A DNA stretch of 64,000 nucleotides from Fistulifera solaris. Its lineage: Eukaryota > Bacillariophyta > Bacillariophyceae > Naviculales > Stauroneidaceae. This document shows positions 1 through 11,989 of the stretch, piece after piece. Position 1 is the first letter of the stretch, and each line of letters begins with the position of its first letter. The DNA lies in contig AP026164.1 of assembly GCA_030295235.1 (NCBI GenBank), forward strand, positions 2,474,114 through 2,538,113. Direction: 5' to 3'. Below the pieces are notes generated by a model that saw only the letters and a program-made list of their open reading frames with translations, ran no database searches and was not told the origin of the DNA. The position numbers and the translations under genes are program-made.

Positions 1-1
1 A

Positions 2-765
2 CGATGTCGATCAAAAGATGGACTTATTTTGCCAACGGTTGCTACACGCGGCCCATCGGTGCTAAGTACAATTCAATTGACTCCCAGTCTACATGCCGCC
101 ACGCCGCTAACCGTTCGAAATCTCAGCGTGTCTACTCCCGACTATACTCGGACGCTAGTCAAGAATCTTTCACTGTCTGTCAATGATGGAGACCATGTTT
201 TAATTTGTGGGCCTTCAGGAGCAGGAAAGAGCAGTTTAGTTCGCAGCATTGCTGGTTTATGGACTGCAGGTTCCGGTTCGATTGAACGAACTTCAGATGT
301 CTGCTTTTACCGCAAAAGCCGTATTGTCCAGTGGCATCGTTACGCAATCAACTTTTGTACCCTCACAATAGTGAGAATCAAAGCGATAAAGCCTTTGTTC
401 AGTCCGATGAACAGCTTATCGCTATCATGAAACAAGTCAACTTAATGGCAATAGCCGAACAGGCCGGAAATGGGAACGTGGAAGCTGGATTAGATGCAGT
501 TTTGGATTGGTCGAATCGGTTGTCGTTGGGGGAACAACAGCGGTTAGCATTCGGTCGAGTTTTGCTCCACCGACCCAGGCTTCTTATCTTGGATGAATCT
601 ACTTCCGCTATGGACGTTCAATCCGAACGACAGATGTACGACCTTTTGAGGGAATGGAAGGTCTCGTATATTAGCGTTGGTCACCGTCCGACTCTGGTTG
701 AGTTCCATGATAGTCGACTGGAAATACGGGGGATGGGAGAGTTCTCGATTGGTAGAATAGAATAG
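2..765 (+). CDS. ABC transporter, C-terminal ATP-binding half (ABCD/YddA-like), 5' truncated by window
   Basis: This is the nucleotide-binding domain of an ABC transporter whose membrane domain lies left of the window. The visible order is a conserved entry strand, Walker A (GPSGAGKSS, codons near 208-234), the GLW segment, a Q-loop region reading into LRNQLLYP, a signature-like LSLGEQQR (about 523), Walker B LLILDEST (about 583) and an H-loop in SVGHRP (about 679). LRNQLLYP and SVGHRPTLVEFHDS are typical of the ABCD/YddA/SbmA branch, which moves fatty-acyl or peptide-like substrates across peroxisomal, plastid or bacterial membranes. The substrate cannot be told from this part. The frame changes at the T4 run at 305-308. 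One extra T restores a continuous protein, so I join the two frames. Stop at 763-765. Confidence 0.85.
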
Positions 766-908
766 TTTATCATGCACTCTAAAAAATTGAGAGCGGAAGG
801 TAGTATCTAGAGAGTGATCGTAGATACAACAGATGTTGTTTCATTTCTAACATGGTTCCATAGAGTTAAATTATTGTTCTGTGCCGTGTTCCAACTTCAC
901 CCAACTGC

Positions 909-2738
909 TTATTCTTCATCGAGAATATTCAAATGGTGTTTTGGAATAAACCCACTTCTATCCATAGCGAAACGAAGAGGAGCCAGCATCGCGATGATAA
1001 TAGGAAAGAAGACACCTGCCGGACTTTCTTTCACCCAAATCATGGCAGCCAAACACGCCAACTGCACCACAGTTAACTTACGAACAGAGGATTGGGGAAC
1101 CACGCCCGTCCACCGCTCTTTGACTGCTGTCGCCTTTTCCTTGAATAAACCCTTAAAACGTTCCCAGAACTCGTTTCCCGGAAGCGAGGAAGCACCCAAG
1201 TATAGAAAAAGACCCATCAAAGCCGGTTTGGGAATCAGCGACAGCCATTGACGAGGTTGCTTCAAAAGTACACAACATCCAATACCAGCATGCATCAATG
1301 CCCCGGTCAAACGTTGCTCGATGGTCCCCACCACCTTTCCATCATCATCGTACTTAGCACACGCTTTAACGTGCGACACGGAACGAACAGTAGCTGCGAC
1401 AAGCCACGGTAAACCGAAAAGAGATTGCAACGCCGTCAACAAGCTAATTACTAGCATGTCGGCATGCATGCCATCTAAAACATTACCGGGACGCCTTCCT
1501 TTTGTCATGTTGTATTTGCTGTTATTCACCAAGCGAACTGTATGCGATTGTGTGAGCAAAAGAGAAATCGAGCTTCAAAATTCTTTTGCCGTTCCTCGAC
1601 ACTTACCTGTAATATTCTGATCTAAAAATAATAACACTGTCGCCATAAGAGCCGGTAAAAACGACGCCCAACGAGCCCACACGGGCAAATCCAACAAGGG
1701 GAATCAACCAGGGTCGCCCTGTGGTTGTCCCAAATTGCGACGGAATGGCCAACGCCGGCAATGTGACTCCGTGGGAGAGACGGGCTGCACGTGCCAGCCA
1801 CGCTGCTACTACCACTCCAATGGTCGGTGCGAAATTGGAAATAGTATTGCGGACTGGCTTGTTAAAATAAGCGGTACGACGCAAACCTTGCAAGCGTGTT
1901 GAAATCGTATATGTGGTTGAAGCACACACCAGAGTCAAAAGGGCTTGCACCAAAGGAGCCGACGAAAAGGTTCCCGCAATATTGGAACACGCTTCGAATA
2001 AGAAAATGACACTGATTAAAACAGAAAAGATCTCATCCGTGAAGCGCGTCAAATACTATTTTGAAAGTGAGACTTGTACTCAAAAAATCACTTGAGTAAA
2101 CAGTTTCCAAAGGGTACACATACCTTGACCAAATTTGATGCTGAAGTCATAGCCGAAACAAAGAGAATAGCCGAAGTCCACAATCCTGTCCATGCATAGA
2201 GTGGCAAGAAAGGCAACTTGTACATGTCAGCCATTTGCGCTAGACACGCCACAAAAGCCAAGACGGGCCCAGTTCCTCCGATAATTGTCATAGGCTGTGC
2301 CGCTGTGAGAGCGAAAAGAACTCCAGACACAGCAGTACTCGTAATCATTTCGACCGTTCCTATGGCACTATTGGAGGCAACGGCATAAAGCCCTCCGAAA
2401 CCCACGGCAGGTGCCAAGCAAGCAAAGAACATGAAGAATGTTGCAGCCAGGCATGGCAGTTGGAAACCATCCGTAAAGTCCGACTTCCAGTACGGTAAAC
2501 GAGCCGCAAAATCACGTCGAACCCCGTGGCCCAAGTCTTCTAAAAGAGGTTCTCTGGCAGGTGTAGAAGAATCTGGTAGAGCAATTGCATCAACAGGTAT
2601 TTGTGCCTTCTCCGCTGTCGAACACAAGCGTGACTGATAGGGAGTTCGGTGCAGTCGAACTGACAGACGAGATGCTGATTGAAATGCCTCGCAATATTCC
2701 ACAAAAAGTATCAGTCCTGCCAAAGTTAACAATTTCAT
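909..2738 (-). CDS. SLC4-family bicarbonate transporter with plastid-type leader
   Basis: Three exons: 2738-2124, 2055-1607 and 1537-909. The introns (2123-2056 and 1606-1538) are GT-AG, 68 and 69 nt. The N-terminus is a signal peptide ending CEA followed by FQSAS, which resembles the ASAFAP motif of diatom plastid proteins. The body matches the SLC4 anion-exchanger fold: FACLAPAVGFGGL, a TAAQPMTIIGGTGP segment, YLTRFTDEIFSVLIS, a DQNIT motif in the displaced frame, LPWLVAATVRS, EQRLTG and a C-terminal LNILDEE. Exon 2 changes frame near 1697-1702, where DLPVWARW to DQNIT lies in another frame; the exon 2/3 junction is in phase only in that frame. The family exports or imports HCO3-, with or without Na+. 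With a plastid leader, a role in the carbon-concentrating mechanism is plausible but inferred. It lacks the long cytoplasmic N-domain of animal members. Confidence 0.85.
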
Positions 2739-3752
2739 GTTGGCGATGCTCTTCGTTAATTACTGTTTAATAGTGCGTCCGCCTCTTCTTTTCGAAAAGA
2801 GGGCGTTGTTTTTTTTTTTTTTTTTTTGAAAGGAAAGGCGAAGAAGAAAAGAAAAACGAAAATCGAGTGCATTTGCGAAAACGAGAGACGTTTCGACGTA
2901 CGCAATCCGAATTCTTCTTTCTTTGGGCCCGTAGTTCAAGATGACGCCAATTCAGATGGCAAAACTACGAAAGAAGAAATTTGATGCAGTGACAGCGGTG
3001 ACCACATCAGAAGCTGCAAATATCTTTCTTTTTACACGTCACGAAAAGTACAAACGACTGTCGATGCCATCATCTGATGATTCAGATTTCCACGTATCAT
3101 TTTTTGGTATGAACTTTACTATCGGATAAAGTGAGGGCTGAACAGAACTCCAACTTGACTCGATTTCTTGGTTTCATCGAAATAACCGTCCATATCGCTA
3201 TTTTAATGAATGGACGCTTACGAAACACGCAACCAGTAAAGTGATTTATCGTTGTGGTTCATGAGAATGAGGTTGTAGCAGTGAACCAATGCTATGGTCG
3301 CGTCGGTGAATCGCATCGGTCGCTACCAGGGTAGTATTGCGTGTAAAAAGAAGGCGTGCTAAAATTTCGACTCAACTTGACTAATACATTTCCTTCAGGG
3401 TTGGGAGCTGTACCAGTTAGTAATGCTGGCTGGTCTAGAATATATTTTTGAAAAGGAATTTGCAATTTGACTGCGCGGGAAGATCAGATTCAATGGTAGA
3501 CAATCGTTATACATTCCATGATAAGGCGTAGTGCTCCACTTGCCACTACCTACGACGGGGTTCGTTACCAAGGAAAAGCAGACAAGATGTATTCGACAAA
3601 CATTAATTGATTTTTTTAATTGCGTATGCTGTATAAATGGTAATAGTATGAGAGGGAAAACACATCTCTCTTCCTTCCAATGATGTAATTTAAAAACTTT
3701 CACATGGTACGCGTGTATTCTATTTCTTTGCTTCTAAAAGGTCGTGTACCTG
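2739..3752. other. Intergenic region with poly-T tract
   Basis: About 1 kb between two minus-strand genes. It contains a run of roughly 18 T at 2809-2827, just upstream of the SLC4 gene and so probably in its promoter or 5' region. The short ORFs here show no family resemblance and are not called. Confidence 0.6.
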
Positions 3753-5362
3753 TCAGGGCAGTGAACTTGATTGTTCGGCAAACTCAGGAGCAATTATAGG
3801 TGTGCCGTAATCCGGAGACATATTCAAGCTATCTGGCGAAGTAACAACTTGAGTCGTGGCCTTGTCGAGCTGCTGCATCCAAATTCGTGTCTTGTACATG
3901 GAAAACAAATCACGAACGAGATCTCGAAAGTCCACTCGTCCTTCGGCCTCAAAGAAAAAGGTGAGCTTGTGCCGATCGAATTGGTACTCAGCGTCGACCA
4001 CATGCATGGGTAGTCCGCGTTGAATCACCTTCGTACGACATATTTGAAGTAACTCTTCTTCTTCGTCGCGTTTCATTGCCAACAAGCTAACTTCGTCGTG
4101 AGTGGCTAAACGAATGATGCGTTTCAGGTCCGCTGCATGGACCCCGGATGTCACTTTGCCATAAACAATTCCCAAATCTTCTCCGCGATCAGCTTCTACT
4201 TTCACGTAGGTGCCTATCTTCAAGTCACGCTGACCCAACCGCGGCCCCAAACAAAAATTGCGCTGTGTTCGCTTGAATTTGACACAGTAAACCGACTTGG
4301 GGACAGCCGCCGTCTTTCCGCCCAAAATATAATGCTCTTCCGGGACTTCGATATGTTCTCCCATGAGAGTGTGCCCATATTCATCATCATGCACACGAAG
4401 GACCACTCCAGAGTCACTGGATTGGCGAGTGTGTCCAGCTGGATAAAATGGCTGAACGGGGGAGAGTCCACCGCTTCCTCCGTTGTACTCGGACGCCGGG
4501 TAAGGGTACCTCACACGACTGTCATACGACGAAGATAGCATAGTACTTGTCAAACTGCTACTTCTCGGCAAAAAGAAGATGTCTCCTTCAATGACCCTCC
4601 GACGGAATACGAATGCCTAGGCGCACTACTGCTGCCACCAAAATTAACCATTTGCTGCTGCTGCTGCTGCGTCTGAAAGCCAGGCTGCGAAAGAGAACGC
4701 GAGTGTCGAGGCTTCGGAAGAGCGTCGGGAACACGTTGCTGTTGCAGATGCGCACCAAGGGTGGGCAAACTACCAAACTTCTGCGACACAGCGTCGTAGC
4801 CTTGAAAGCCCGATTGACCTGACCAGCTCTCCACTTCCGTATACAAGGGAGGTCGAGACCCTCGATCATACATGCGAGGAGAACTTGAATAAGCGCGCTC
4901 ACGGATTCCTAAACCCAACAAGCCATCATTGTCGGTTCCCAGCTCGCCTAATCTGTAATCCTCGCTGGCTCGTCTCTGTTGTTGTTGGTGGTGTTGCTGC
5001 AAAAACGGAAGAGCCGGTGGTTCCATATATACACCCTGTCGTGTGCTCCAATCTCCATCCGAGGATGAGTTGGGTGTCATGGTGAGTGATGGCGAGCTTG
5101 CCGAGTTGCTCTTTGAACTTATGGGTTTTCCAATGGGTGACGGAATATTCGGACGCTGTGTAAAGGAATGGTGCGAATGAATACTCTCTTGACCGCTCCT
5201 TACGGAACTTTCTGAATAATATTGATGCATGTCCTCGGGTGGAGATGATGACACAGTGCTCGAAGTGGGTTTGCGAACGTGGCTTTGATTTCTGTCGAGT
5301 AATGACATTCCCGACATACCATATTCGATCGACTGCGTATTGCTACTCAATTGTATAATCAT
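3753..5362 (-). CDS. PSP1-domain protein
   Basis: The C-terminal half carries a PSP1 domain: VYCVKFKRTQRNF, a KIGTYVKVEADRGEDLG core, RDEEEELLQICRTKV, VVDAEYQFDRHKLTFFFEA and RVDFRDLVRDLF. This domain is shared with yeast PSP1 and bacterial YaaT/RicT proteins, which act in RNA or signalling complexes. The N-terminal half (before about 4550) is low-complexity and rich in Ser, Gln and Pro, including a Gln run near 4650, so it is probably disordered. The two halves lie in different frames. Lengthening the A5 run at 4570-4574 by one joins them (TTTTTT on the coding strand), so I treat this as one gene. I prefer the Met at 5362 because the upstream Met at 5392 adds only a hydrophobic stub. The molecular role in diatoms is unknown. 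Confidence 0.75.
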
Positions 5363-6642
5363 GACGGTTGGAATAAAGAGAAAATAGAACAAGATCGTTA
5401 GAAGAATTGTGTTGCAGAAAATGTTACGACTGAAAGTGACATCAAAGAGAAGGTTCGAAAACTTTCAAGAACTTAGTTTGGAGAACGACCGAGTGTTCGC
5501 TGCGACACTGGATTTCCAAACAAGAAACACCAGTATCAGTTAATGAGTAAGCCCCGAACTTCCACAAGAACGGCAGCGGAGCGATGAAACCAGGATAGCA
5601 GGATGCTGAAATGTGATAAACAAAGCCATGGAAAGCCTTTTTTCTCCTTTTCAATGTCGACGGAAGAAGGTATCGCAACGATTTGCGTGGCGAAAACGAT
5701 AGTTGCAGCCCCATTGCACTGTTTACCTCCAAAAGAAAAAAGACACGTGCAACACTACGAAAGCTCTACGTGTGATGTTTGTTGGCTTGTTCGTACCTAT
5801 CCGTCGACCAACTATGTACATCAGGCCCACTGGCCGCCATTATCATGAGTGCTGTAGAGGAATGATCTATCTATGAATTTTTATTGAGAAAAGGAAGGAG
5901 TGAAAGTCAAAACGAAAGCAATTCGAACTTATCACATACACTTGAGATGTCTTCGTTCTGCTGCCTGCGGACAGCGGATGCGGAGCGGGGACCGTGTGCC
6001 GTGTCCCGTAGAGGGACACGCCGATGCAGATTTTGCATTCTCGAGCAAGAAAGAGACTGCGCTTAAGAGTAGTTGGGACGGAAAATTTGCGAAGACGATC
6101 TCTATTAGCGATGCCGGCGTGAATGGAAACAATGACAGTACACTTGATAGTCCGATAGACAAAGTTATTTAGCAGCGCCATTCTCCTAAATATTTCACGG
6201 TATTCGGACTTCAACGGCAATCGCAAGCAGGGCACATTGAAAATTCAAAGATACAAAAGCTTATCGAGCATTTACTCTTCTACGAACTGTAGTATCCGAG
6301 TGGAAACTTGAAAAGATAGACTTCTTTTGCATTCGATAACCAGATGCCGATCCGTAGAAAGTATCACTAACACAGAAGCTTTTCTTCCGTAAACAATCTA
6401 GCTATTAGCTATTCGCTTTGTTGAAAACCATTGCTGACAAGCTATGATCACGTCACCCCACAATTCTCCTCTTTTCGCAAAATCTGGATTCATCTTAAAA
6501 TCAACTTGACGCAATAGAAACGACTCTACATCCTGGTTTGTTCTAGTTAACAATAGGTCAGGTATCAGGAACTAAAGGTAAAGGATAGCAGAGCTTCTAT
6601 ACAGTTAAGATGTCTTGTCAGCTAATCCAAGATGTCGTTTAA
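5363..6642. other. Intergenic region, no gene seen
   Basis: About 1.3 kb with only short, unconvincing ORFs on both strands. A compact hairpin (8-bp stem, 5-nt loop) lies at 6000-6020. No coding signature or RNA gene is recognisable. Confidence 0.5.
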
Positions 6643-7767
6643 CTACCTGCCATCGGTCTCTCGAAAGCGATTCGGTACGAAGCCAGTTGGCTTGTATTCA
6701 AATTCTATTCCAACGCATTCTAATCTTTGGAAAGTGGCCAAGTTTTCGGGTGAGACTGCACAGTAATTGATGTTGACGTAGGACGGGAGAAAGATCAGAT
6801 CTAGCTCTGATTCGGGAAACTTGGCCGCGGGGCATTGATTCGGCTCTGTCGTGGAATTGCTCTGCGTTGGCACAAACGTGGATGACTGCGTTGTTGTGGG
6901 TGCCGATGTCAAGAACAAAAATTTAGACGGTGCGGGTGTCGGTTCTTCGATCCAGGATGGTGATGGTGATGGCGGTGCCGTTGTAGGTTGTATGGATGAA
7001 TCCTCCACTAGTTCAGCTGAACTTTCTTCTTTCCTGCTGTCTGTGACCAATGGAGTCACAAAGACAAAGCCGATCATAACAAGTAGACATGGAAGAAAAT
7101 ATATCGATTTTTGCCAATTGATCTTCTTTGATGGGTCGATAGGGCCGACAAGCTTTTGGTAAACTGTTGGGTCATAGGGAGGCTGTTTTTCCAAGTCAAT
7201 CACCGAATCTACCGAATCATCGGTAACCATCGTCATCTTCAAGTCCAGTCCTGCCATATCCTTCTCAAATTGACGGAGAGGATCGTTGCTACTATCTTCA
7301 TCTCCGTCAATACGTTTCTCATATAACTTTGAACGTCGTCCACCAAGTTGTTCTTTGTATTGCTGTATCGCTTTACCCTCTGTTGAGAGTGTGTCGTGTG
7401 TTGAATGACTCGAAAAAGTAAGTTCTTCATAGCAATTCTTGTCGACTGTCACTTCTCCGCAACTTTGACTGATTTCTCTGGCGTTGTGTAACAGAATGTG
7501 ATCGGGATTCTCATAGCTTTGACTGCCAGATGCGATGTTTTGAGAGTGCAATTCTTTCGTAAATCTCGTGAGAGAACCTTTACGTTCTATGTTAGGATAA
7601 ACGGCGGAGCTCCTTATCTCTTTTCTTGCGTTTTGTGCCTCGTTTTCCTTGGAAGAAATTGTTCCCCGGTTCTGGTTGTCGGGGTCGTCAAGAAGGGCTG
7701 TTAGCCGTGCGATTCCTGTTCGACTGGATTGCGACGGGGAAGGCGGTGGATCTATTCTTTGACGCAT
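6643..7767 (-). CDS. Single-pass (type II) membrane protein with Pro/Ser/Thr stalk, unknown function
   Basis: The 374-residue product is not from a family I recognise. The first roughly 220 residues are polar and probably cytoplasmic. One hydrophobic segment (about 223-241, IYFLPCLLVMIGFVFVTPL) follows a basic stretch, predicting N-in/C-out orientation. Next comes a Pro/Ser/Thr-rich stalk (PSPSPSW, PTPAPS, SAPTTTQSS) and a short ectodomain with a few Cys. This layout is common in diatom surface proteins. The end may be incomplete: the last codons (DGR then stop) sit on GATGGCAG|GTAGTT, which could be a splice donor, so a further exon downstream of 6643 is possible. No continuation could be identified with confidence. 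Confidence 0.6.
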   Translation of the reverse strand: MRQRIDPPPSPSQSSRTGIARLTALLDDPDNQNRGTISSKENEAQNARKEIRSSAVYPNIERKGSLTRFTKELHSQNIASGSQSYENPDHILLHNAREISQSCGEVTVDKNCYEELTFSSHSTHDTLSTEGKAIQQYKEQLGGRRSKLYEKRIDGDEDSSNDPLRQFEKDMAGLDLKMTMVTDDSVDSVIDLEKQPPYDPTVYQKLVGPIDPSKKINWQKSIYFLPCLLVMIGFVFVTPLVTDSRKEESSAELVEDSSIQPTTAPPSPSPSWIEEPTPAPSKFLFLTSAPTTTQSSTFVPTQSNSTTEPNQCPAAKFPESELDLIFLPSYVNINYCAVSPENLATFQRLECVGIEFEYKPTGFVPNRFRETDGR

Positions 7768-8069
7768 AGAAATCTGCAGTTATGGACAATTCTTGAGCTT
7801 GTTTGATGGATCGAATGAAACGTGTTTGGTCATCCTTGATAGAAGGCGGTTTTGTTATGATTGTTGGCCTCCCCGACAAAAAAAAAAGCCCAAAATGGGG
7901 AAAAAATGTCTAATTTGTACGTACGTCGTACGTTGTACGTTCCATGGAGGCCTCATCGCCAGGCCTGAATCAATCCTACATCCTACACTAAACACTAAAC
8001 ACCCTTTAATAACTATATTAAGGTCCGAGATTTTCCCTAGGTTAAAGGATAACCTCTACCCCTAACAAC

Positions 8070-8106
8070 TGCAGGAAATTTATCGACAGAGGGAGACCCG
8101 GATTTT
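8070..8106 (-). repeat. Partial copy of dispersed hairpin repeat
   Basis: GGAAATTTATCGACAGAGGG followed by a CCCGGAT box matches the copy at 46871-46950 in the same orientation. The hairpin half is missing. Confidence 0.6.
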
Positions 8107-8516
8107 GGTTTCTTTAATTGCGTACTTTGTAGTACCTGGTAATACGGAATACAAAGTATGCATTTTATTGCTGCGATGATTTACGACGAGCTCATTGTTT
8201 AATTGTATTTACAGTCTTCTCAACCAAAACCTCCTTTGTTATCGACGTAGTTGAAAGCCTTAAAGGCTATTTGAAGAGGGCGGCTCCTTCGCAATACCTA
8301 AAGGGCACGACGTTTGCCCCGGAGGAAATTATGTGAGAGTGGACTGTGACTTTCTTGTCTTAACAGTCTTGAATCATCGACTGTTATCACCAAGAAATGG
8401 AGGGAATTCAACACTAAACCTTCCACAAGTTGCACCATTCTTTCATGATCGTTCGTTCACATGTACAAGAAATGAGTTGGATTCGAAATGGGACTTTTTG
8501 ACGAAGGCTGTTAGTC

Positions 8517-8517
<1 letters not shown>

Positions 8518-8563
<46 letters not shown>
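8518..8563. repeat. TA dinucleotide microsatellite
   Basis: About 46 nt of nearly pure TA repeats, interrupted once by TG. Likely length-variable. Confidence 0.95.
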
Positions 8564-9080
8564 GCATTCATTACAACATCGCCAATGAAAGGGATGAAAC
8601 ATGAATCATCGACAGTTGTACATCGTGCTCGGAAAAATCCGCTAATTGGTTTCTGTAGAGAGAGAGGGGAACGATCATAGTTCATAGTCGATAGGTGGAA
8701 AATTTCGATGGTTCATAAAGTAAACACATCCGGACGAATCATCATCGAAAGGCAATCTATATTTTTTAATTTCACTCATTTTCATACCAACACGATGATT
8801 TCCAGACCAAGATAGTGCAGCATCTTTCAAACTGCTCTGAAGTTGCCGTAGATATAGAACCTTCGTCGTCGAGAAACTTTTGAATGTAGGTAGGGCAAAA
8901 AACCGCATCGCAAAAGTCACTTTTGTTGGGGACGTAAGATGCATTTTACAAGAAAATGAAAAACTGCCGATATAATAGCTCTTTTAGGTGACGAAGACCA
9001 ACATCAGAAAAAATGACATGATTGGGATCAAACTTTCTTTTTACCATAAAGTGAATGGTTTTTATAACGTTCTTGCTCTT

Positions 9081-11989
9081 TTACTTCTTTTTGCGCCCAC
9101 CTTTATTGCTTGTTGCTGCCGAAGTCGAAGCTAGCGCCTTTCCTTTACCGCGCCCTTTCGACTTGAACATCGCCTTGATTTTTTCTGCGTCTAATTCATC
9201 ATCGTCCCCTCCATCCTCGTCTTCCTCGTCGACTTGATCATCGTCGATAGCGTCTGGGTCTTTGCTTTCCATGGCAGCAGCTCCATCTCCAGACCCTCGC
9301 TTTCTTCCCTTTCCCATTCTTCCTTGTTCCGCAACAAGAGCCTGACTCGAATGAGCCGTCTGGTTGTAGAGGCGAGTAAAGCTTGCTTTTTTCTTGCTAC
9401 TCAAGTCGTTAAAAGTTGCTGCTTTACTGGAACTCAACATAAACTCGTCCAGTTTCTCAAACACATCATCTCGATCCAAACCATATTCATCCATAAAGTC
9501 AATAGCTGCTTGAGCATCGTCCGCTTGTAGCAACTGTAGAAGGCGTGTTCGCAACACTGGAAGATAAGATAATCGAGTTTCCGAGCCACCACCACTGATA
9601 CTATAGTTCAAGTGATGTTGAAGCTCTGACAGCAATCGATATTTCTTCCCTTTCGTACTGTTCCTTCCGAGCCACGACGTAAACTCGGGAAATCCAGGCA
9701 AAAAGCCACCATTTGGACCCGACGCATGAAATCCTGTTTTTACAATCAAACTAGAGCAAAGGGGCAGCAAGCTCCAGTTTTGACCGCCTCGTAATTGATT
9801 TTCCGCCAGATCATAATCGCTCAATGCCTCAGCAGCGTCCGACATTCGATGAAGAACCTCCAGTTGCGAAGCAGCGTTCTTGCGTTTGGCTTCGCCGAAA
9901 GGACCTTGTAGTACTTTCAAATAGTTTTGCTGTACAAGCAGGCCCGTAAAGCCATAATCAACAAAGAAAGCGTCATGTCTTCGGAAGAACGAGTCGCGTT
10001 CTTGCTCTGGCGTCGATCCGTTCAATCCCTGACGGCCTTCGAGCAGCTGTTTGGCAGCGTCAAACAGCGAAACGCGAAGAATATCATCTTTATTAATATC
10101 ATTTGCTCGCTCCTTCAAATCCTTGAACTTGAGGCTGTTGCCTTTTCGTGACCACATTTGCAAACAATTCAAGACCTGTCGAATATCGTTACCGCACGAT
10201 TCTGCCAAAGCTTCCGCGGCATTTTGTTCAACATTCAGTCCTTCTTGTTGTCCAACCTGCACTGCTCGATTCGCAATCACATTTTTGGTCGGACGTCGGT
10301 ACCTCAAGTCCAAGCAGTAGGGAATCAACGATTTGAGTTTTTGTGACTGACGATCGTTGCAAATACAAACGATGGGCACTTTGCTCTTCTTGATCATTTG
10401 AATCAACTCCGCCATCCCACTGCGATCACCAGCGCCCATTCCATCTACTTCGTCCATGATAATACACCGTTTCTTGGCCTGTGTCGTAAAGTCGATCGTC
10501 TGAGAACCTGTGATATCACCAAATACATTGGTTAACGCCTTTTGCTGCGAACATCGGATGCATTAAATTCCAGTACATCGCGACCAGCCTCTTTTGCTAC
10601 CAGAGTTGCCGTAGTGGTTTCTGTGCACGTGGAGCGATTTGTGTTAGACATGTTTTGCCATGGAACTGCCATAGAATCATAGCTGTTCGCACGCAACCAT
10701 ACGTACTTCCAATACCGGGAGGCCCCGATAACAGCGCCGCCTTCCAAGGACCATTTGGTGCCGAAAAAGTCTTGTTGCTGTTCTGAGTTGTGTTAAATAT
10801 ACGCTCCCAGCTATTCAACCATTGCGTTAACTTCTTGACCGCATCCTGATTCCCCAAAATCTCTCGAGCGGATGTGGGTTTGTACTTGTCGACCCATAAC
10901 ATGGACGAAGTATCGCCCAGGACAGGCGCGACTGCCATCGTGGTAGTATTGCTCGTCACAGACGTCATTGCTGGAGCGGCTTTGCGTCCGTATGAGTTCG
11001 CTTTGGCCGTCGCGGCGTACGGATTCGATGCTTTCTTTGCGTACGGATTGACCTTGGTTGCTGCCGTCGCAGTAGAATAAGGATTGGATGGAACCGATGG
11101 CGGCGCTGACACTAGCGTCGACGCCACGGCCGGTGCGACAACAGGACCGCACAAGTCGTGATAAGTTTGCAACAAACCATAAAACAGTTCCTCTCCTCGC
11201 ACAATGACAACACTTTTCAATTCCATCGCCTTTTTGTATTTACTTCCCTGTTGATAATCTCTTCCATCCTCTAATACATTTCCGACGACCAAATAATCTG
11301 TTTTACTCGACACGGCCGTGGTGACGCGTCCTCCAACGTTTTAACCAAATCTTGGGCCGCATCTCGTGATAGCTGTTCCAAAACACCCGAAAAGCAAAAC
11401 GTCAAGGGCACATTGTCGCGCATCAAACATTGGGTATGTTGGAGACTCGGAGGCGTCGTGCGACGTACCGTAGGTTGTTCGAGTTTGCGCGGTGACTTCT
11501 TGGTTGTCGATGTAGTAGTAGTAGCAGCGCGGACCGGCGAGGCAGCCTTCTTCGTCGTTTCCGTTCGCGGCGTTGCTTCCGACTTGATGGGTGTACGCGT
11601 ACGCATCGATCGTTGAGGCGATGCTACTTTTGCTGGAAGTGGTGACTTTATCGGTGTTGTCAGTTTTTGACGACAGCTGTTTTCACCGCAACAACTTCGG
11701 TGACTTCCTCTTCGCTGCTGCTGCTGCTACTGCTGCTACTGCTATCGATAAGAATCTCGCGTTTGGCTTTTTTTCGATGACGAGGATGAAGGTTCTTCGA
11801 TCTTCTTTGTCGTGGTTTTAGAAAGAAATCGTCTGCCGAAACATCCAGGCGTTCCGTCGACTTGCGTTTCCGATTTCTTTCATCTTTGTTGTTGTTTGCG
11901 TTGTTGTCGCTTTTGGGAACAGCGGCAGCCGGGGTTGCCGTTGCGGCTTTCTTCTTTGGTTGAAAGAAAGAACGAATATCCATAGGCAT
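9081..11989 (-). CDS. RFC1: Replication factor C large subunit (RFC1)
   Basis: RFC1 is the large subunit of the clamp loader that opens PCNA at primer ends. The start MPMDIRSFFQPKKK carries the PCNA-interacting N-terminus typical of RFC1. A Ser/Lys-rich linker and a BRCT domain follow (LTFCFSGVLEQ through KTDYLVVG, about 11410-11260), then the AAA+ module: LWVDKYKPTSAREILG, Walker A GPPGIGKTT, LEFNASDVRSK, Walker B IIMDEVDGM, a sensor region (VCICNDR) and the RFC1 C-domain. An 86-nt intron (10706-10621) splits the Walker A Lys codon. Three breaks lie at runs or doublets: A6 needed where A5 is read (11664-11668), G2 for G1 near 11325, and A5 for A4 (10540-10543). All are repaired by one base. 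The tail is Lys/Arg-rich. Confidence 0.95.

Larger units (their letters stand above)
7768..9080. other. Intergenic region with repeats
   Basis: About 1.3 kb with no convincing gene. It holds a partial copy of the dispersed hairpin repeat (8070-8106), an ACGT-rich stretch near 7918-7942 and a TA microsatellite (8518-8563). The ORFs across the microsatellite encode only alternating Tyr/Ile. Confidence 0.6.

Noticed and set aside
6000-6020. Hairpin CGTGTCCC/GGGACACG as a terminator or small RNA
   Set aside because: It is a single copy with no poly-T or conserved context, and intrinsic terminators are not expected in a nuclear genome.
8443-8685. ORFs across the TA tract on both strands
   Set aside because: They encode only Tyr/Ile alternation from the microsatellite and have no other coding sign.
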